A program made the translations under genes and the position numbers. Of a stretch of DNA of 64,000 bases, positions 35,880 to 43,993 are shown in pieces. Source of the DNA: UBA2336 sp031395485 (GTDB taxonomy: Bacteria; Bacteroidota; Bacteroidia; Cytophagales; Cyclobacteriaceae). The notes under the pieces were generated by a model that saw only the letters and a list, made by a program, of their open reading frames with translations, had not been told where the DNA came from and made no database searches. The stretch spans positions 310,001 to 374,000 of the forward strand of contig JANNUS010000009.1 in NCBI GenBank assembly GCA_031395485.1, given 5' to 3'. The first letter of the stretch is position 1; every line of letters begins with the position of its first letter.

Positions 35880-37296
35880 TGCCTTGAGATTTTAAAATAC
35901 CCGTAACCTTCCATGCGTAAAATGCGAGGTAAGCAAAGCAGGCAGCTCCTACAAGGTAACTCCATTGTATGCCTAACAAATCATCACTGGCCAACGATCC
36001 TTGCAATAAACTAACAAACCCGCCACCCATAATCATCATAATCAGCAAGCTTGATCCTTCATTCGTATGTTTGCCTAGGCCTGCAATAGACAACGTGAAA
36101 ATGCACGGCCATAATGTGCTGCAGAATAATCCGACACTAATAAAGGCATATACGCTAACCATGCCTTCGGTGAGCATGCCAATAAAAAGTGCAACGATTC
36201 CCATTATGGAATAAATAAGAAGCAGTCTTGCAGGATTTCCTTTACTCAGGATATCGCCAAGGATCATAAAGAGTATCACAAAAGCATACACATAGAAAGT
36301 TGAGACGTCATGATTTGCAATTGCCGTCACGGCCAAAAAGAAACCAAATGCAACATACGGTATCAGGAAACGAAGAATTTTCTTAGCTCCCATTCCAATA
36401 TTAAAGGCGCCAACGGATGACGTCCAGCGGCCAATCATCATACTGGCCCAAAATAATGAAACGAAAGGTGCAATGCGATCGGTAGGTGTGTTGAGATGTT
36501 GCTTCATGAATTCCGGTAAGTTACTAGCCGTTGAAACTTCAACACCGACATAAACGAAAATTCCAATCATACCCATCCAAAGCTGGGGATACTTCATGGC
36601 GCTAGATTTCTCTGTAGCCACAATTATTTTTTCCGACTTCTCATCGTCCGTCACCGAATGAATTTTATTGGGAATGGAAGATAATTTGAAAATAACGGCT
36701 ACAATAATAAATGCTGCACCTAAAATCAGGTATGGTGTTTTTACACTTTCGATGTTGGGCGTTGCTATGGTGCCTGCCGTGAACGTTCCGAAAATGGCGA
36801 AACTTAAAATTAGTGGACCTATGGTTGTTCCTATATTATTAATGCCGCCAGCTAAACTTAGTCGCTGTGATCCTTTTTTAGGGTCACCCATCACAATGGC
36901 CAGCGGGTTCGCGGCAGTCTGTTGTAAGGAGAAGCCAAGGCCTACAATAAATAAACCGGATATCATTAATCCGAAAGAAGCGCTATCAGCTGCCGGAATA
37001 AAAACTAGCGTTCCTAAGGCTGATATGATAAGACCAAGTGCAATTCCATTTTTATATCCAATACGATTGAGAATATCACCGCCCGATGCTTTTGACGTAA
37101 AATAATAAATAAGTGACCCAACGGTATAGGCAACATAGAATGCAAACGAAATCATCTGTGATTGCCACTGCTCGAGATTAAGTTTTTCTTTGAATACGGG
37201 TATTAAGATATCGTTGCTGGAGGCAACAAAACCCCAAAAGAAAAAAACGGAAATAAGGGTTAGTAGCGCAAGCGTGGTTGTTTTATTCTCTTTCAT
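35842..37296 (-). CDS. Sugar MFS transporter, FucP/GluP type
   Basis: This 484-residue inner-membrane protein has about 12 helices and the FucP-like N-terminus FFFWGFVASSNDILIPVFK. The block LGFSLQQTAANPLAIVMGDP at about residues 120-140 is the characteristic family signature. It probably imports a hexose with protons. It is the first gene of the mannoside operon and overlaps the ROK gene by 38 bp. The ATG at 37296 is 5 bp from a heptamer array. Confidence 0.93.
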   Translation of the reverse strand: MKENKTTTLALLTLISVFFFWGFVASSNDILIPVFKEKLNLEQWQSQMISFAFYVAYTVGSLIYYFTSKASGGDILNRIGYKNGIALGLIISALGTLVFIPAADSASFGLMISGLFIVGLGFSLQQTAANPLAIVMGDPKKGSQRLSLAGGINNIGTTIGPLILSFAIFGTFTAGTIATPNIESVKTPYLILGAAFIIVAVIFKLSSIPNKIHSVTDDEKSEKIIVATEKSSAMKYPQLWMGMIGIFVYVGVEVSTASNLPEFMKQHLNTPTDRIAPFVSLFWASMMIGRWTSSVGAFNIGMGAKKILRFLIPYVAFGFFLAVTAIANHDVSTFYVYAFVILFMILGDILSKGNPARLLLIYSIMGIVALFIGMLTEGMVSVYAFISVGLFCSTLWPCIFTLSIAGLGKHTNEGSSLLIMMIMGGGFVSLLQGSLASDDLLGIQWSYLVGAACFAYLAFYAWKVTGILKSQGIDYDTTTAGSGH

Positions 37297-37301
37297 GCTG
37301 T

Positions 37302-37329
37302 AGTTATCAGTTAATCGTTAGTCGGTTGA
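37302..37329. repeat. Heptamer array (4 units) abutting the sugar permease start
   Basis: The plus-strand units are AGTTATC, AGTTAAT, CGTTAGT, CGGTTGA. The array begins 5 bp upstream of the permease ATG. Its inverted partner lies at 37360-37401. Confidence 0.7.
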
Positions 37330-37359
37330 AATTCGCTATTCAATATATGGCAATTTATT

Positions 37360-37401
37360 GATAACCTACAACTGATAACCATTACCGGACAACTATTACC
37401 T
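37360..37401. repeat. Heptamer array (6 units), inverted partner of 37302-37329
   Basis: The reverse-complement units are AGGTAAT, AGTTGTC, CGGTAAT, GGTTATC, AGTTGTA, GGTTATC. The spacer to the facing array is 30 bp. It ends 2 bp before the valS remnant. The gap 37297-37638 thus holds this repeat pair, the chimeric gene remnant and a GGATT-type repeat. Confidence 0.75.
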
Positions 37402-37403
37402 GA

Positions 37404-37524
37404 TCAAAGTCTGGACAGACTTTCTTCTAGTGCTCTAATTTTTAACTCTGCATCTGCTTTTTTCTTTCGCTCTATGTCGATTACTTGTGGAGGCGCACTA
37501 TTTATAAATATTTCATTCGACAAT
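37404..37524 (-). pseudogene. Remnant of the valS 3' end (about 39 codons)
   Basis: On the minus strand this stretch reads SNEIFINSAPPQVIDIERKK, then KADAELKIRALEESLSRL and a stop. The true ValS C-terminus in this window reads SNEKFVNSAPPQVIEMERKK, then KADAESKIKALEESLARL. The remnant keeps its frame and stop codon but has no upstream coding region. It ends abruptly at about 37524, where it joins a dehydrogenase-gene remnant of opposite orientation. Confidence 0.9.
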
Positions 37525-37584
37525 GCACGCAAGTTTGGCTTAAAGCACAAAAACATTAAGCTGCTATTAACCGCGAGATTTTAA
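37525..37584 (+). pseudogene. Remnant of the alanine dehydrogenase-like gene 3' end (19 codons)
   Basis: It reads ARKFGLKHKNIKLLLTARF then a stop on the plus strand. The intact gene ends ARKFGLKYKNIELLLAARF, so 16 of 19 residues match. The DNA has diverged at many synonymous sites. It begins exactly where the valS remnant ends. Confidence 0.88.
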
Positions 37585-37625
37585 ATTGTCTGAATTGGGA
37601 TTAGCAGGATTTAAGAATTAATAGG
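37584..37625. repeat. GGATT-type interspersed repeat after the remnant
   Basis: The stretch matches, with scattered mismatches, the reverse complement of the sequence directly after the valS stop codon (41221-41264). Shared words are TAAATTG, CTGAAT, GGATT and AGAATTAA. A related stretch lies at about 59612-59720. Confidence 0.65.
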
Positions 37626-37638
37626 TGTGTTGATTTAG

Positions 37639-39105
37639 CTAAGAGCCCTTTCCATTCTTAACCATTGCATTTTCCTCGATTAAACTCGCGATCTTCTTGT
37701 ATTTATCTGGATGAATAAAATACCGGATAAGACGCTTATCATTATCAATCCTTTGTTTGTCTAATAACTCATCTTCATCTCCGGTAAAGGCCTTATATTT
37801 TTTATTGATTGATACCATTATATCGCTGCGATGTTTTTTCTGAACTTCTATTGACTTTCTGATAGTGCCCAACAAAAAATTAATCTCTTCAGTAGTCATA
37901 ACATGATCTGACTTGTAGAATATAGCACGAATAAGTTGAACTTCAGTTTTATTAAAGACCGACTGCCCGATAGTATTACTCGCACTTCTTCGTTTGTACA
38001 TTGTAAAAAAGATTGCGCCAATCGATAAGACTACACCAATTGAAAAGGTAACAAGCGATAGCCAACTCATGGACATCCAGAATGGTTTTTCTTGAGTGGG
38101 CACATAAATTGAAATTGCAGTTGGAGTAAAATCCGAATGTTTAAGTGAAAGTTGTAACTGTTCTTTTAGTGATGTCACTATATGAAATATGGAGTCTTTA
38201 AAGTATAATATGCAGCGCTTGTTGGTGTTCTTTGTTTTGTGTTCATTAAATATCATGCCTATTATAGGGGCGGCTTTTTCTTTGCCCAGCAAGGATATCT
38301 GATTAGATGCATAATCAACTAAATATAAAGTTTGATTTGAACGAGGCCCCGCAAATACTAATTCACCCCATGGCAATGACACAAGCCTCCTTGAGATTTT
38401 CATGATATCCATAGCCTCCTTTTTTACGACACCTAAAATGCTCCAGTTCTTTGAGTCCAGATCAAGTTCCCAAACCCGAGCGGTATCCGGGTAATAATTG
38501 ACGTTGGTGTTTTTTTCTTTAAGCCACTCTTTAGCAATTCGCTTTTCAGTATAGCAAATTTTACTACCTCCATAATTCAACCAAATTCCTACCCCTTGCC
38601 CGCCACCCATCGGTATTTCTGTGTTTAGCGGCATAATTTCCCAACCATAATTTGAAGATTGGAAATACCTTAAATGCCCGTTGTTTCGCCAGAGGCCGTA
38701 ACCTCCAATGGAAAAGATTGTATCCCGAATTGTAAAGTTGAATGCTCCAAAATTATAACCTGAATAAAAAGTAGAATCTATTCGGACAAAATCAATTCCA
38801 TCTCCTTTTCGAAGTACTTTGTAAACCCGACCCGTTCCATCAATTAAGGCAAACAGGCCGTCACTTGTTTTAATGAAAACGTCACTAAGCTGTTCCTTGC
38901 CCGGTAGTTTCAGGTCGTTGGGTAAAAAAAACGGGTTTGTAAATCTGGGAGTTTCAAAACTTACAATTTCACCAACGGCCGATGAATCGCTTAGCAAATC
39001 TTCAAGCATCCATGCAGCATCCCCTTCTTGTGCTTTTGATTGAAAAGACAAAAGGCAAAGAATTAGAAGAGAAAACGAACGGACAGTGATTAAAACTAGC
39101 TTCAT
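37639..39105 (-). CDS. Membrane protein with extracytoplasmic sensor-like domain and cytoplasmic tail
   Basis: I do not recognise this protein of about 488 residues. It has a signal peptide (MKLVLITVRSFSLLILCLLS, cleavage before QEGDAAW) and a large outer part of about 320 residues with repeated Gly/Trp/aromatic strands that suggest a beta-propeller. One membrane helix lies near residue 350-370. A charged cytoplasmic tail of about 120 residues follows; its TTEEINFLLG and KSIEVQKKHRSDIMVSINKK blocks look like a winged-helix DNA-binding domain. That would make it a membrane-bound one-component regulator (inference). The start was moved to the ATG at 39105 because that gives a clean signal peptide. 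Confidence 0.7.
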   Translation of the reverse strand: MKLVLITVRSFSLLILCLLSFQSKAQEGDAAWMLEDLLSDSSAVGEIVSFETPRFTNPFFLPNDLKLPGKEQLSDVFIKTSDGLFALIDGTGRVYKVLRKGDGIDFVRIDSTFYSGYNFGAFNFTIRDTIFSIGGYGLWRNNGHLRYFQSSNYGWEIMPLNTEIPMGGGQGVGIWLNYGGSKICYTEKRIAKEWLKEKNTNVNYYPDTARVWELDLDSKNWSILGVVKKEAMDIMKISRRLVSLPWGELVFAGPRSNQTLYLVDYASNQISLLGKEKAAPIIGMIFNEHKTKNTNKRCILYFKDSIFHIVTSLKEQLQLSLKHSDFTPTAISIYVPTQEKPFWMSMSWLSLVTFSIGVVLSIGAIFFTMYKRRSASNTIGQSVFNKTEVQLIRAIFYKSDHVMTTEEINFLLGTIRKSIEVQKKHRSDIMVSINKKYKAFTGDEDELLDKQRIDNDKRLIRYFIHPDKYKKIASLIEENAMVKNGKGS

Positions 39106-39394
39106 TAAATGCAATAATGCAATTTTCCAATAACACACGAAAAAGAACTTTTAATAAACTTTCCATCAGCCCTAGCGCTTTTGGGAGTAAAAACACTATC
39201 TGGAGCATACTTCCAGCATGAGATAGGTGAAAAATGGGTGATTCACCTGTTTTTAGAGCTTGTGGTTCAACGTATTAGCACAACTACTAGGTGAAGAATT
39301 CAATTGCAAGAAAGATTACCTAATACATCTATACAATTTCTTATCACCATTTGGATGAAAGTAGATTTGGTGAGAATTAAATGACAACCCAACT

Positions 39395-39823
39395 ATGAAG
39401 AGTTTTAAACTATTCAAAAATACTTCATCTGAACAATTTAAAGATGATGAGTTGCTCGGAGTAATTCGTTTGCATGGTGAAATGAAAGCAGGACTTAAGA
39501 AACTCAGTAATCTTAAAAGAAATCAATTGCTAGTAGTTTATCATAATAACAAAAAAACCTATGGTATATTAAGGTTTATCGTAGGTGTAGAGGCATTTCA
39601 TAAAAATTCAATAAAACTTTGCTGGGATCAGCGCGAAGACCTTGGGCTTGATAAAAATGACGATGCTGAACTACAACTCATTTTAAAAAAGGGAAATTTA
39701 TTTGATGCAATGCGTTTCGCATGGTGCCATGCTAATCCTACAGTGCGGTATCCCTTTAAAATTGCCGCTATACTTGGTATCATTTCATTTATCGTATCAC
39801 TTATTTCCCTTTTTTTTATTTAG
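39395..39823 (+). CDS. Hypothetical protein with C-terminal membrane anchor
   Basis: This is an unrecognised 142-residue protein. The first 115 residues are soluble and charged, and the last 20 form one hydrophobic helix, which suggests a tail-anchored membrane protein. A TAGATTTG match to the Bacteroidota -7 box lies at 39362-39369, 25 bp upstream, but no clear -33 element accompanies it. The gap to the next gene is 13 bp, so the two may be co-transcribed. The 289 bp upstream (39106-39394) shows no other gene. Confidence 0.6.
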   Translation: MKSFKLFKNTSSEQFKDDELLGVIRLHGEMKAGLKKLSNLKRNQLLVVYHNNKKTYGILRFIVGVEAFHKNSIKLCWDQREDLGLDKNDDAELQLILKKGNLFDAMRFAWCHANPTVRYPFKIAAILGIISFIVSLISLFFI

Positions 39824-39836
39824 TACCCATTTTTCT

Positions 39837-41057
39837 ATGAGTAGATATTTCAATTGTAATATTGCAAGGCTTCTGTTGTTAGTCTTTGTTTCAACTACTT
39901 GTAGCGAGGAGGGTGAAGAGAAAAGGCCAGCTCCGGTTCTAGAAATGGTCACAGATGAAATTTCACTGATTACGGCTACCTCTGCAGTTGGCGGTGGAAC
40001 AATTGTAGACGATACAGGCTTGCCAGTATTAACCCGGGGTGTTTGTTGGAGTACGAATGCCTTACCTACAATTGATAACGATAAAACTAGTGATGGTACT
40101 GGCGATGGCACATTTATTAGCACGATGACTGAACTAACGCCCGCTACCACTTATTTTGTAAGGGCTTATGCAATCACCCAAAACGAGACAATCTATGCCT
40201 CGTCAGTATCCTTCAAAACAATTCCGCTTGATCTGCCAACGGTTATAACTTTGCCCATTACTGATATCTCAACTGTAGAGGCAAGGAGTGGAGGTAATGT
40301 CACATCAGACGGAGGAGCCGAAGTTGTGTCGCGGGGAGTATGCTGGAGCAGCAATTCATACCCTACAATTAACAACAATAAGTCAACAGATGGTATTGGT
40401 ATCGGTACATTTAATAGCCAAATCACTGGATTAACTGGGTTTTCCACCTACTATGTTCGAGCATATGCTACAAACGAGGTGGGGACATCTTATGGAGAAG
40501 AATTAATATTTCATACATTCCAAACCGGGAGCCTTTACCAAGGTGGAATAATCGGGTACATTTTAAAAGATGGTGATCCGGGGTATGATCCAAATGTTCC
40601 ACATGGACTGATCGTAGCACCTACAGATCAAAGCACTTCCGCACCATGGGGCTGTTATTCTGCATATCCAGGTTTCGACTATATAACTCTAGTTGGGGCA
40701 GATGGGACAGCCATAGGCACTGGCTATCAAAACACCTTAGATATTATAGCTGGTTTATGGCCTCCTTTTAGCCCATGCACTCAGGAGGGTATAGCAGCAA
40801 GGCTATGTTACGAGTTAGTACTAAACAATTATGATGACTGGTTTCTTCCTTCTATCGATGAACTATTTAAACTTTACTATAATAGAACTATTATAGCAAA
40901 TGCTGGTGGCGCTTTTACACCTAATTACTATTGGAGTTCATCCGAGGGCTCCTCTAACATTCATATCGCATCGAGTTTGCGATTTACCGACTTTTATGTT
41001 TGGCTTGGTGACCTGACCAAGAATACCCACCATGTTCGTGCAATTCGGTACTTTTAG
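39837..41057 (+). CDS. Surface lipoprotein with two FN3-like repeats and a DUF1566-like domain
   Basis: This protein of about 406 residues has a lipoprotein signal (LLLLVFVSTTC, then SEEGEE). Two tandem modules of about 90 residues follow, each with a GVCWS(T/S)N core, PTI(D/N)N(D/N)K, a DGxGxGTF turn and a YxVRAYA strand. The C-terminal part (residues about 235-406) matches the DUF1566/fibrobacter-like pattern: GLIVAPTDQS, CYELVLNNYDDWFLPSIDEL, YYWSSSE and HHVRAIRYF. Such proteins are exported and probably bind ligands at the surface. I took the ATG at 39837; a longer frame overlaps the preceding gene and lacks a signal. Confidence 0.82.
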   Translation: MSRYFNCNIARLLLLVFVSTTCSEEGEEKRPAPVLEMVTDEISLITATSAVGGGTIVDDTGLPVLTRGVCWSTNALPTIDNDKTSDGTGDGTFISTMTELTPATTYFVRAYAITQNETIYASSVSFKTIPLDLPTVITLPITDISTVEARSGGNVTSDGGAEVVSRGVCWSSNSYPTINNNKSTDGIGIGTFNSQITGLTGFSTYYVRAYATNEVGTSYGEELIFHTFQTGSLYQGGIIGYILKDGDPGYDPNVPHGLIVAPTDQSTSAPWGCYSAYPGFDYITLVGADGTAIGTGYQNTLDIIAGLWPPFSPCTQEGIAARLCYELVLNNYDDWFLPSIDELFKLYYNRTIIANAGGAFTPNYYWSSSEGSSNIHIASSLRFTDFYVWLGDLTKNTHHVRAIRYF

Positions 41058-41108
41058 CCCACTCTAGCGGTGGCACACATTCTCTTGGTTTTCATCCAAT
41101 CAATTTTA

Positions 41109-41186
41109 AGTGCCGTCAGGTCTTTCGACCTGACACTTCCCACTAAATTTGTTACAGCCCCTCAGGTCGAAAGACCTGCCGGCACT
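41109..41186. repeat. Long imperfect inverted repeat (25-bp arms) between lipoprotein and valS genes
   Basis: The arms 41109-41133 and 41162-41186 are reverse complements with one mismatch, separated by 28 bp. Each arm contains a palindrome, CAGGTCTTTCGACCTG in the left arm. The element lies between two convergent genes. It resembles a REP-pair or small MITE-like element, and could also end transcription on both strands. Confidence 0.85.
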
Positions 41187-41220
41187 AAACATCTAGTTAT
41201 TGCTAGCAGCTAGGATTTGA

Positions 41221-41264
41221 TCCTGTTAATTCTCAAATTCTGTAAATCCTGATTCAGGCAATTT
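41221..41264. repeat. GGATT-type interspersed repeat at the valS 3' flank
   Basis: It directly follows the valS coding end on the minus strand and matches the repeat at 37584-37625 in inverted orientation, at roughly five of six positions. Confidence 0.65.
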
Positions 41265-43938
41265 ACAATCTAGCTAAACTTTCTTCCAGCGCCTTAATCT
41301 TTGATTCAGCATCGGCTTTCTTTTTGCGTTCCATTTCAATCACTTGCGGAGGCGCACTGTTTACGAATTTTTCATTCGATAATTTCTTGTCAACGGAGGC
41401 CATGAACCCGCGTTGGTATTCAATGTCTTTAAGAATTGCTTCACGCTCTTTGGCAACATCAACTTTTCCTTCTAATGGAATAATGAACTCGGAAGTTCCA
41501 ACCATAAAGGAAACACCCGAAGGTTTCTCACTCGAAGAGTAAACTTCATTGACATTTGAAAGTTTCTTTACAATTGCCCAGAAGGAATTCAGGCTAACCT
41601 TATTCTCAGGACTTTGATAAAGTTTCAGTGATTCTTTTGGCGAGATGCCCTTGGCATTTCTTGAATTTCGAATTTGTGTAATCAACTCAAATGCTGTGTT
41701 ACCTTCTTTTAGAATAGAATTCTCTACCGTTGAAGTTTTAGGCCATGCGCTAACAATGATGCACTCTTTCTGTTTTCGTTCATTTAACTCATGCCATAAT
41801 TCTTCTGTAATAAATGGCATAAAGGGGTGAAGTGCTTTTAAGAGCGTTTCAAAAAGAGAAACTGTTTTATCGTACGTTTCTTTATCGATTGGCTTACCAA
41901 ATTCGGGTTTGATCATTTCTAGATACCATGCGCAGTAGTCGTCCCAGATAAGTTTGTAAATGCACATCAGTGCATCCGACATCCGGTACTTACTAAAATG
42001 ATCTTCTAACTCAATTAATGAGTAGTTCATTTTTGATTCGAACCAAGCAATGGCTGTTTTATTTTCTTCCGGTTGAGAAAGGCTTGTGTCTATTTCCCAG
42101 CCTTTTACGAGCCTGAATGCATTCCAGATTTTGTTGGAAAAATTTCTGCCTTGCTCTATTAATTTCTCATCATAAAGTAAATCATTTCCTGCAGGTGAGC
42201 TAAACAACATTCCTGTACGAACAGCATCCGCGCCAAAATTGGAAATCAAGTCAAGCGGATCGGGTGAATTACCCAACGACTTCGACATTTTCCTTCCTTG
42301 CTTATCGCGTACAATCCCGGTAAGGTAAACATCGTCAAAAGGCTTCTTGTCTAAATACTCATAGCCCGCAATAATCATTCGCGCTACCCAGAAGAATAGA
42401 ATCTCCGGTGCTGTTACTAATACCTTGGTAGGGTAGTAGTATGCCAGTTCTTTGTTTTTGGATACGATGATCTTTCCTTTCTCTTTATCAAAGCATTCAT
42501 CTTTAAAACCTTTGAAAACTTCTATCGGCCAAAGCCAGGAGGAAGCCCAGGTGTCGAGTACGTCTGAATCCTGCCTTAAGTCTTTTTCAATTATTGCTCT
42601 TCCGGCCTTCTTTGAAGCAAATTGAATTGCTTCCTGTAAACTTTCGGCAACCACAAAATCATTCTCGCCACTTCCGTAATAATATGCCGGAATGCGATGT
42701 CCCCACCACAACTGCCTGGAGATACACCAATCGCGAACATTTTCCATCCAGTGACGGTAAGTGTTTTTGAACTTGGCCGGGTGAAGTTTGATCTCATCTT
42801 CTTCAACTGCTTTATAAGCCTTGTTGGAAATCTCCTTCATCTTCACAAACCACTGTAACGAGAGTTTGGGCTCCACTACGGTATTCGTTCGTTCCGACCT
42901 TCCGATGCGTGTTATAAACTCTTCTTCTTTCACGAGATAGTCAGCTTCCCGTAAATCTTTTACCATCTCCTTACGAACAGCAAAGCGATCTTTTCCGTAA
43001 AACTTTGGTATCTCACATTTTTCATTGAGTGTACCATCGTCATTCAGCGTATCAATTACCTGAAGATTATGACGCACCCCAATTTCGTAGTCGTTTACAT
43101 CGTGAGCCGGTGTTACTTTCAAGCACCCTGTACCAAATGATTTATCTACATAGTCGTCTGTGATGATAGGGATCTCACGATTTATGAAAGGCACTAATAC
43201 TTTTTTACCGATAAGTTTTTTGTACCGTTCATCCGTGGGGTTTACGGCAATGGCCACATCGCCCATAATTGTTTCGGGGCGTTGGGTAGCAATGATTACC
43301 CACTCGTCTGTATCTTTTATTTTATATCGAACGGAATAAAGAATCGATTTCTCACCATCTTCTTTATAAAGAACTTCTTCATTCGACAGCGCGGTCTTGG
43401 CTTCACAATCCCAGTTGATCATACGCAACCCACGGTATATGTAGCCCTTGTTGTATAAATCCACAAATACCCGGATCACAGACTTATAATAATCAGGATC
43501 CATCGTAAAGCTTGTCCGTTCCCAATCACAAGAAGCGCCAAGCTTTTTTAGTTGCTCCAGAATAATGCCACCATACTTCTCTTTCCATTCCCACGCATAC
43601 TTCAAAAATTCATCACGGGTCAGACTTGATTTTTTAATCCCTTTTTCGCGAAGCATAGCCACCACACGAGCCTCCGTTGCAATAGAGGCGTGGTCGGTAC
43701 CCGGTACCCAGCAGGCCTCTTTACCTTCCATGCGAGCTTTCCGGATTAGGACATCCTGAATGGTATTATTGAGCATGTGGCCCATGTGCAGAACACCTGT
43801 AACATTGGGAGGTGGAATAACGATGCAATAAGGTTCTTTATTGGAATCAGGCTCGGAGTGAAAGAAACCGTTATCCATCCAATGCTGGTACCACTTGCCC
43901 TCTACTTCGGATGGATTGTATTTCGTTGATAATGACAT
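41263..43938 (-). CDS. valS: Valyl-tRNA synthetase
   Basis: This is an 891-residue class I aminoacyl-tRNA synthetase that charges tRNA-Val and edits mischarged threonine. The HIGH-type motif is PPPNVTGVLHMGH near residues 42-54. The KMSKS motif is in GRKMSKSLGNSPDP near 555. An editing domain lies between, with TRPETIMGDVAIAVNP near 230. An anticodon-binding domain and a C-terminal coiled coil complete the protein. Its last 39 codons recur in diverged form at 37404-37524. It is preceded on the same strand by the rRNA methyltransferase gene (55 bp gap). Confidence 0.97.
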   Translation of the reverse strand: MSLSTKYNPSEVEGKWYQHWMDNGFFHSEPDSNKEPYCIVIPPPNVTGVLHMGHMLNNTIQDVLIRKARMEGKEACWVPGTDHASIATEARVVAMLREKGIKKSSLTRDEFLKYAWEWKEKYGGIILEQLKKLGASCDWERTSFTMDPDYYKSVIRVFVDLYNKGYIYRGLRMINWDCEAKTALSNEEVLYKEDGEKSILYSVRYKIKDTDEWVIIATQRPETIMGDVAIAVNPTDERYKKLIGKKVLVPFINREIPIITDDYVDKSFGTGCLKVTPAHDVNDYEIGVRHNLQVIDTLNDDGTLNEKCEIPKFYGKDRFAVRKEMVKDLREADYLVKEEEFITRIGRSERTNTVVEPKLSLQWFVKMKEISNKAYKAVEEDEIKLHPAKFKNTYRHWMENVRDWCISRQLWWGHRIPAYYYGSGENDFVVAESLQEAIQFASKKAGRAIIEKDLRQDSDVLDTWASSWLWPIEVFKGFKDECFDKEKGKIIVSKNKELAYYYPTKVLVTAPEILFFWVARMIIAGYEYLDKKPFDDVYLTGIVRDKQGRKMSKSLGNSPDPLDLISNFGADAVRTGMLFSSPAGNDLLYDEKLIEQGRNFSNKIWNAFRLVKGWEIDTSLSQPEENKTAIAWFESKMNYSLIELEDHFSKYRMSDALMCIYKLIWDDYCAWYLEMIKPEFGKPIDKETYDKTVSLFETLLKALHPFMPFITEELWHELNERKQKECIIVSAWPKTSTVENSILKEGNTAFELITQIRNSRNAKGISPKESLKLYQSPENKVSLNSFWAIVKKLSNVNEVYSSSEKPSGVSFMVGTSEFIIPLEGKVDVAKEREAILKDIEYQRGFMASVDKKLSNEKFVNSAPPQVIEMERKKKADAESKIKALEESLARL

Positions 43939-43993
43939 GTTTGACTAAAAATAGATCGCAAAAATAAAGAAAATTCGGTTATTAGCTGAGCAA

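Noticed and set aside
29419..37296. Classical polysaccharide utilisation locus
   Set aside because: No SusC/SusD pair, surface glycan-binding protein or hybrid two-component regulator is present, so I call it only a mannoside operon.
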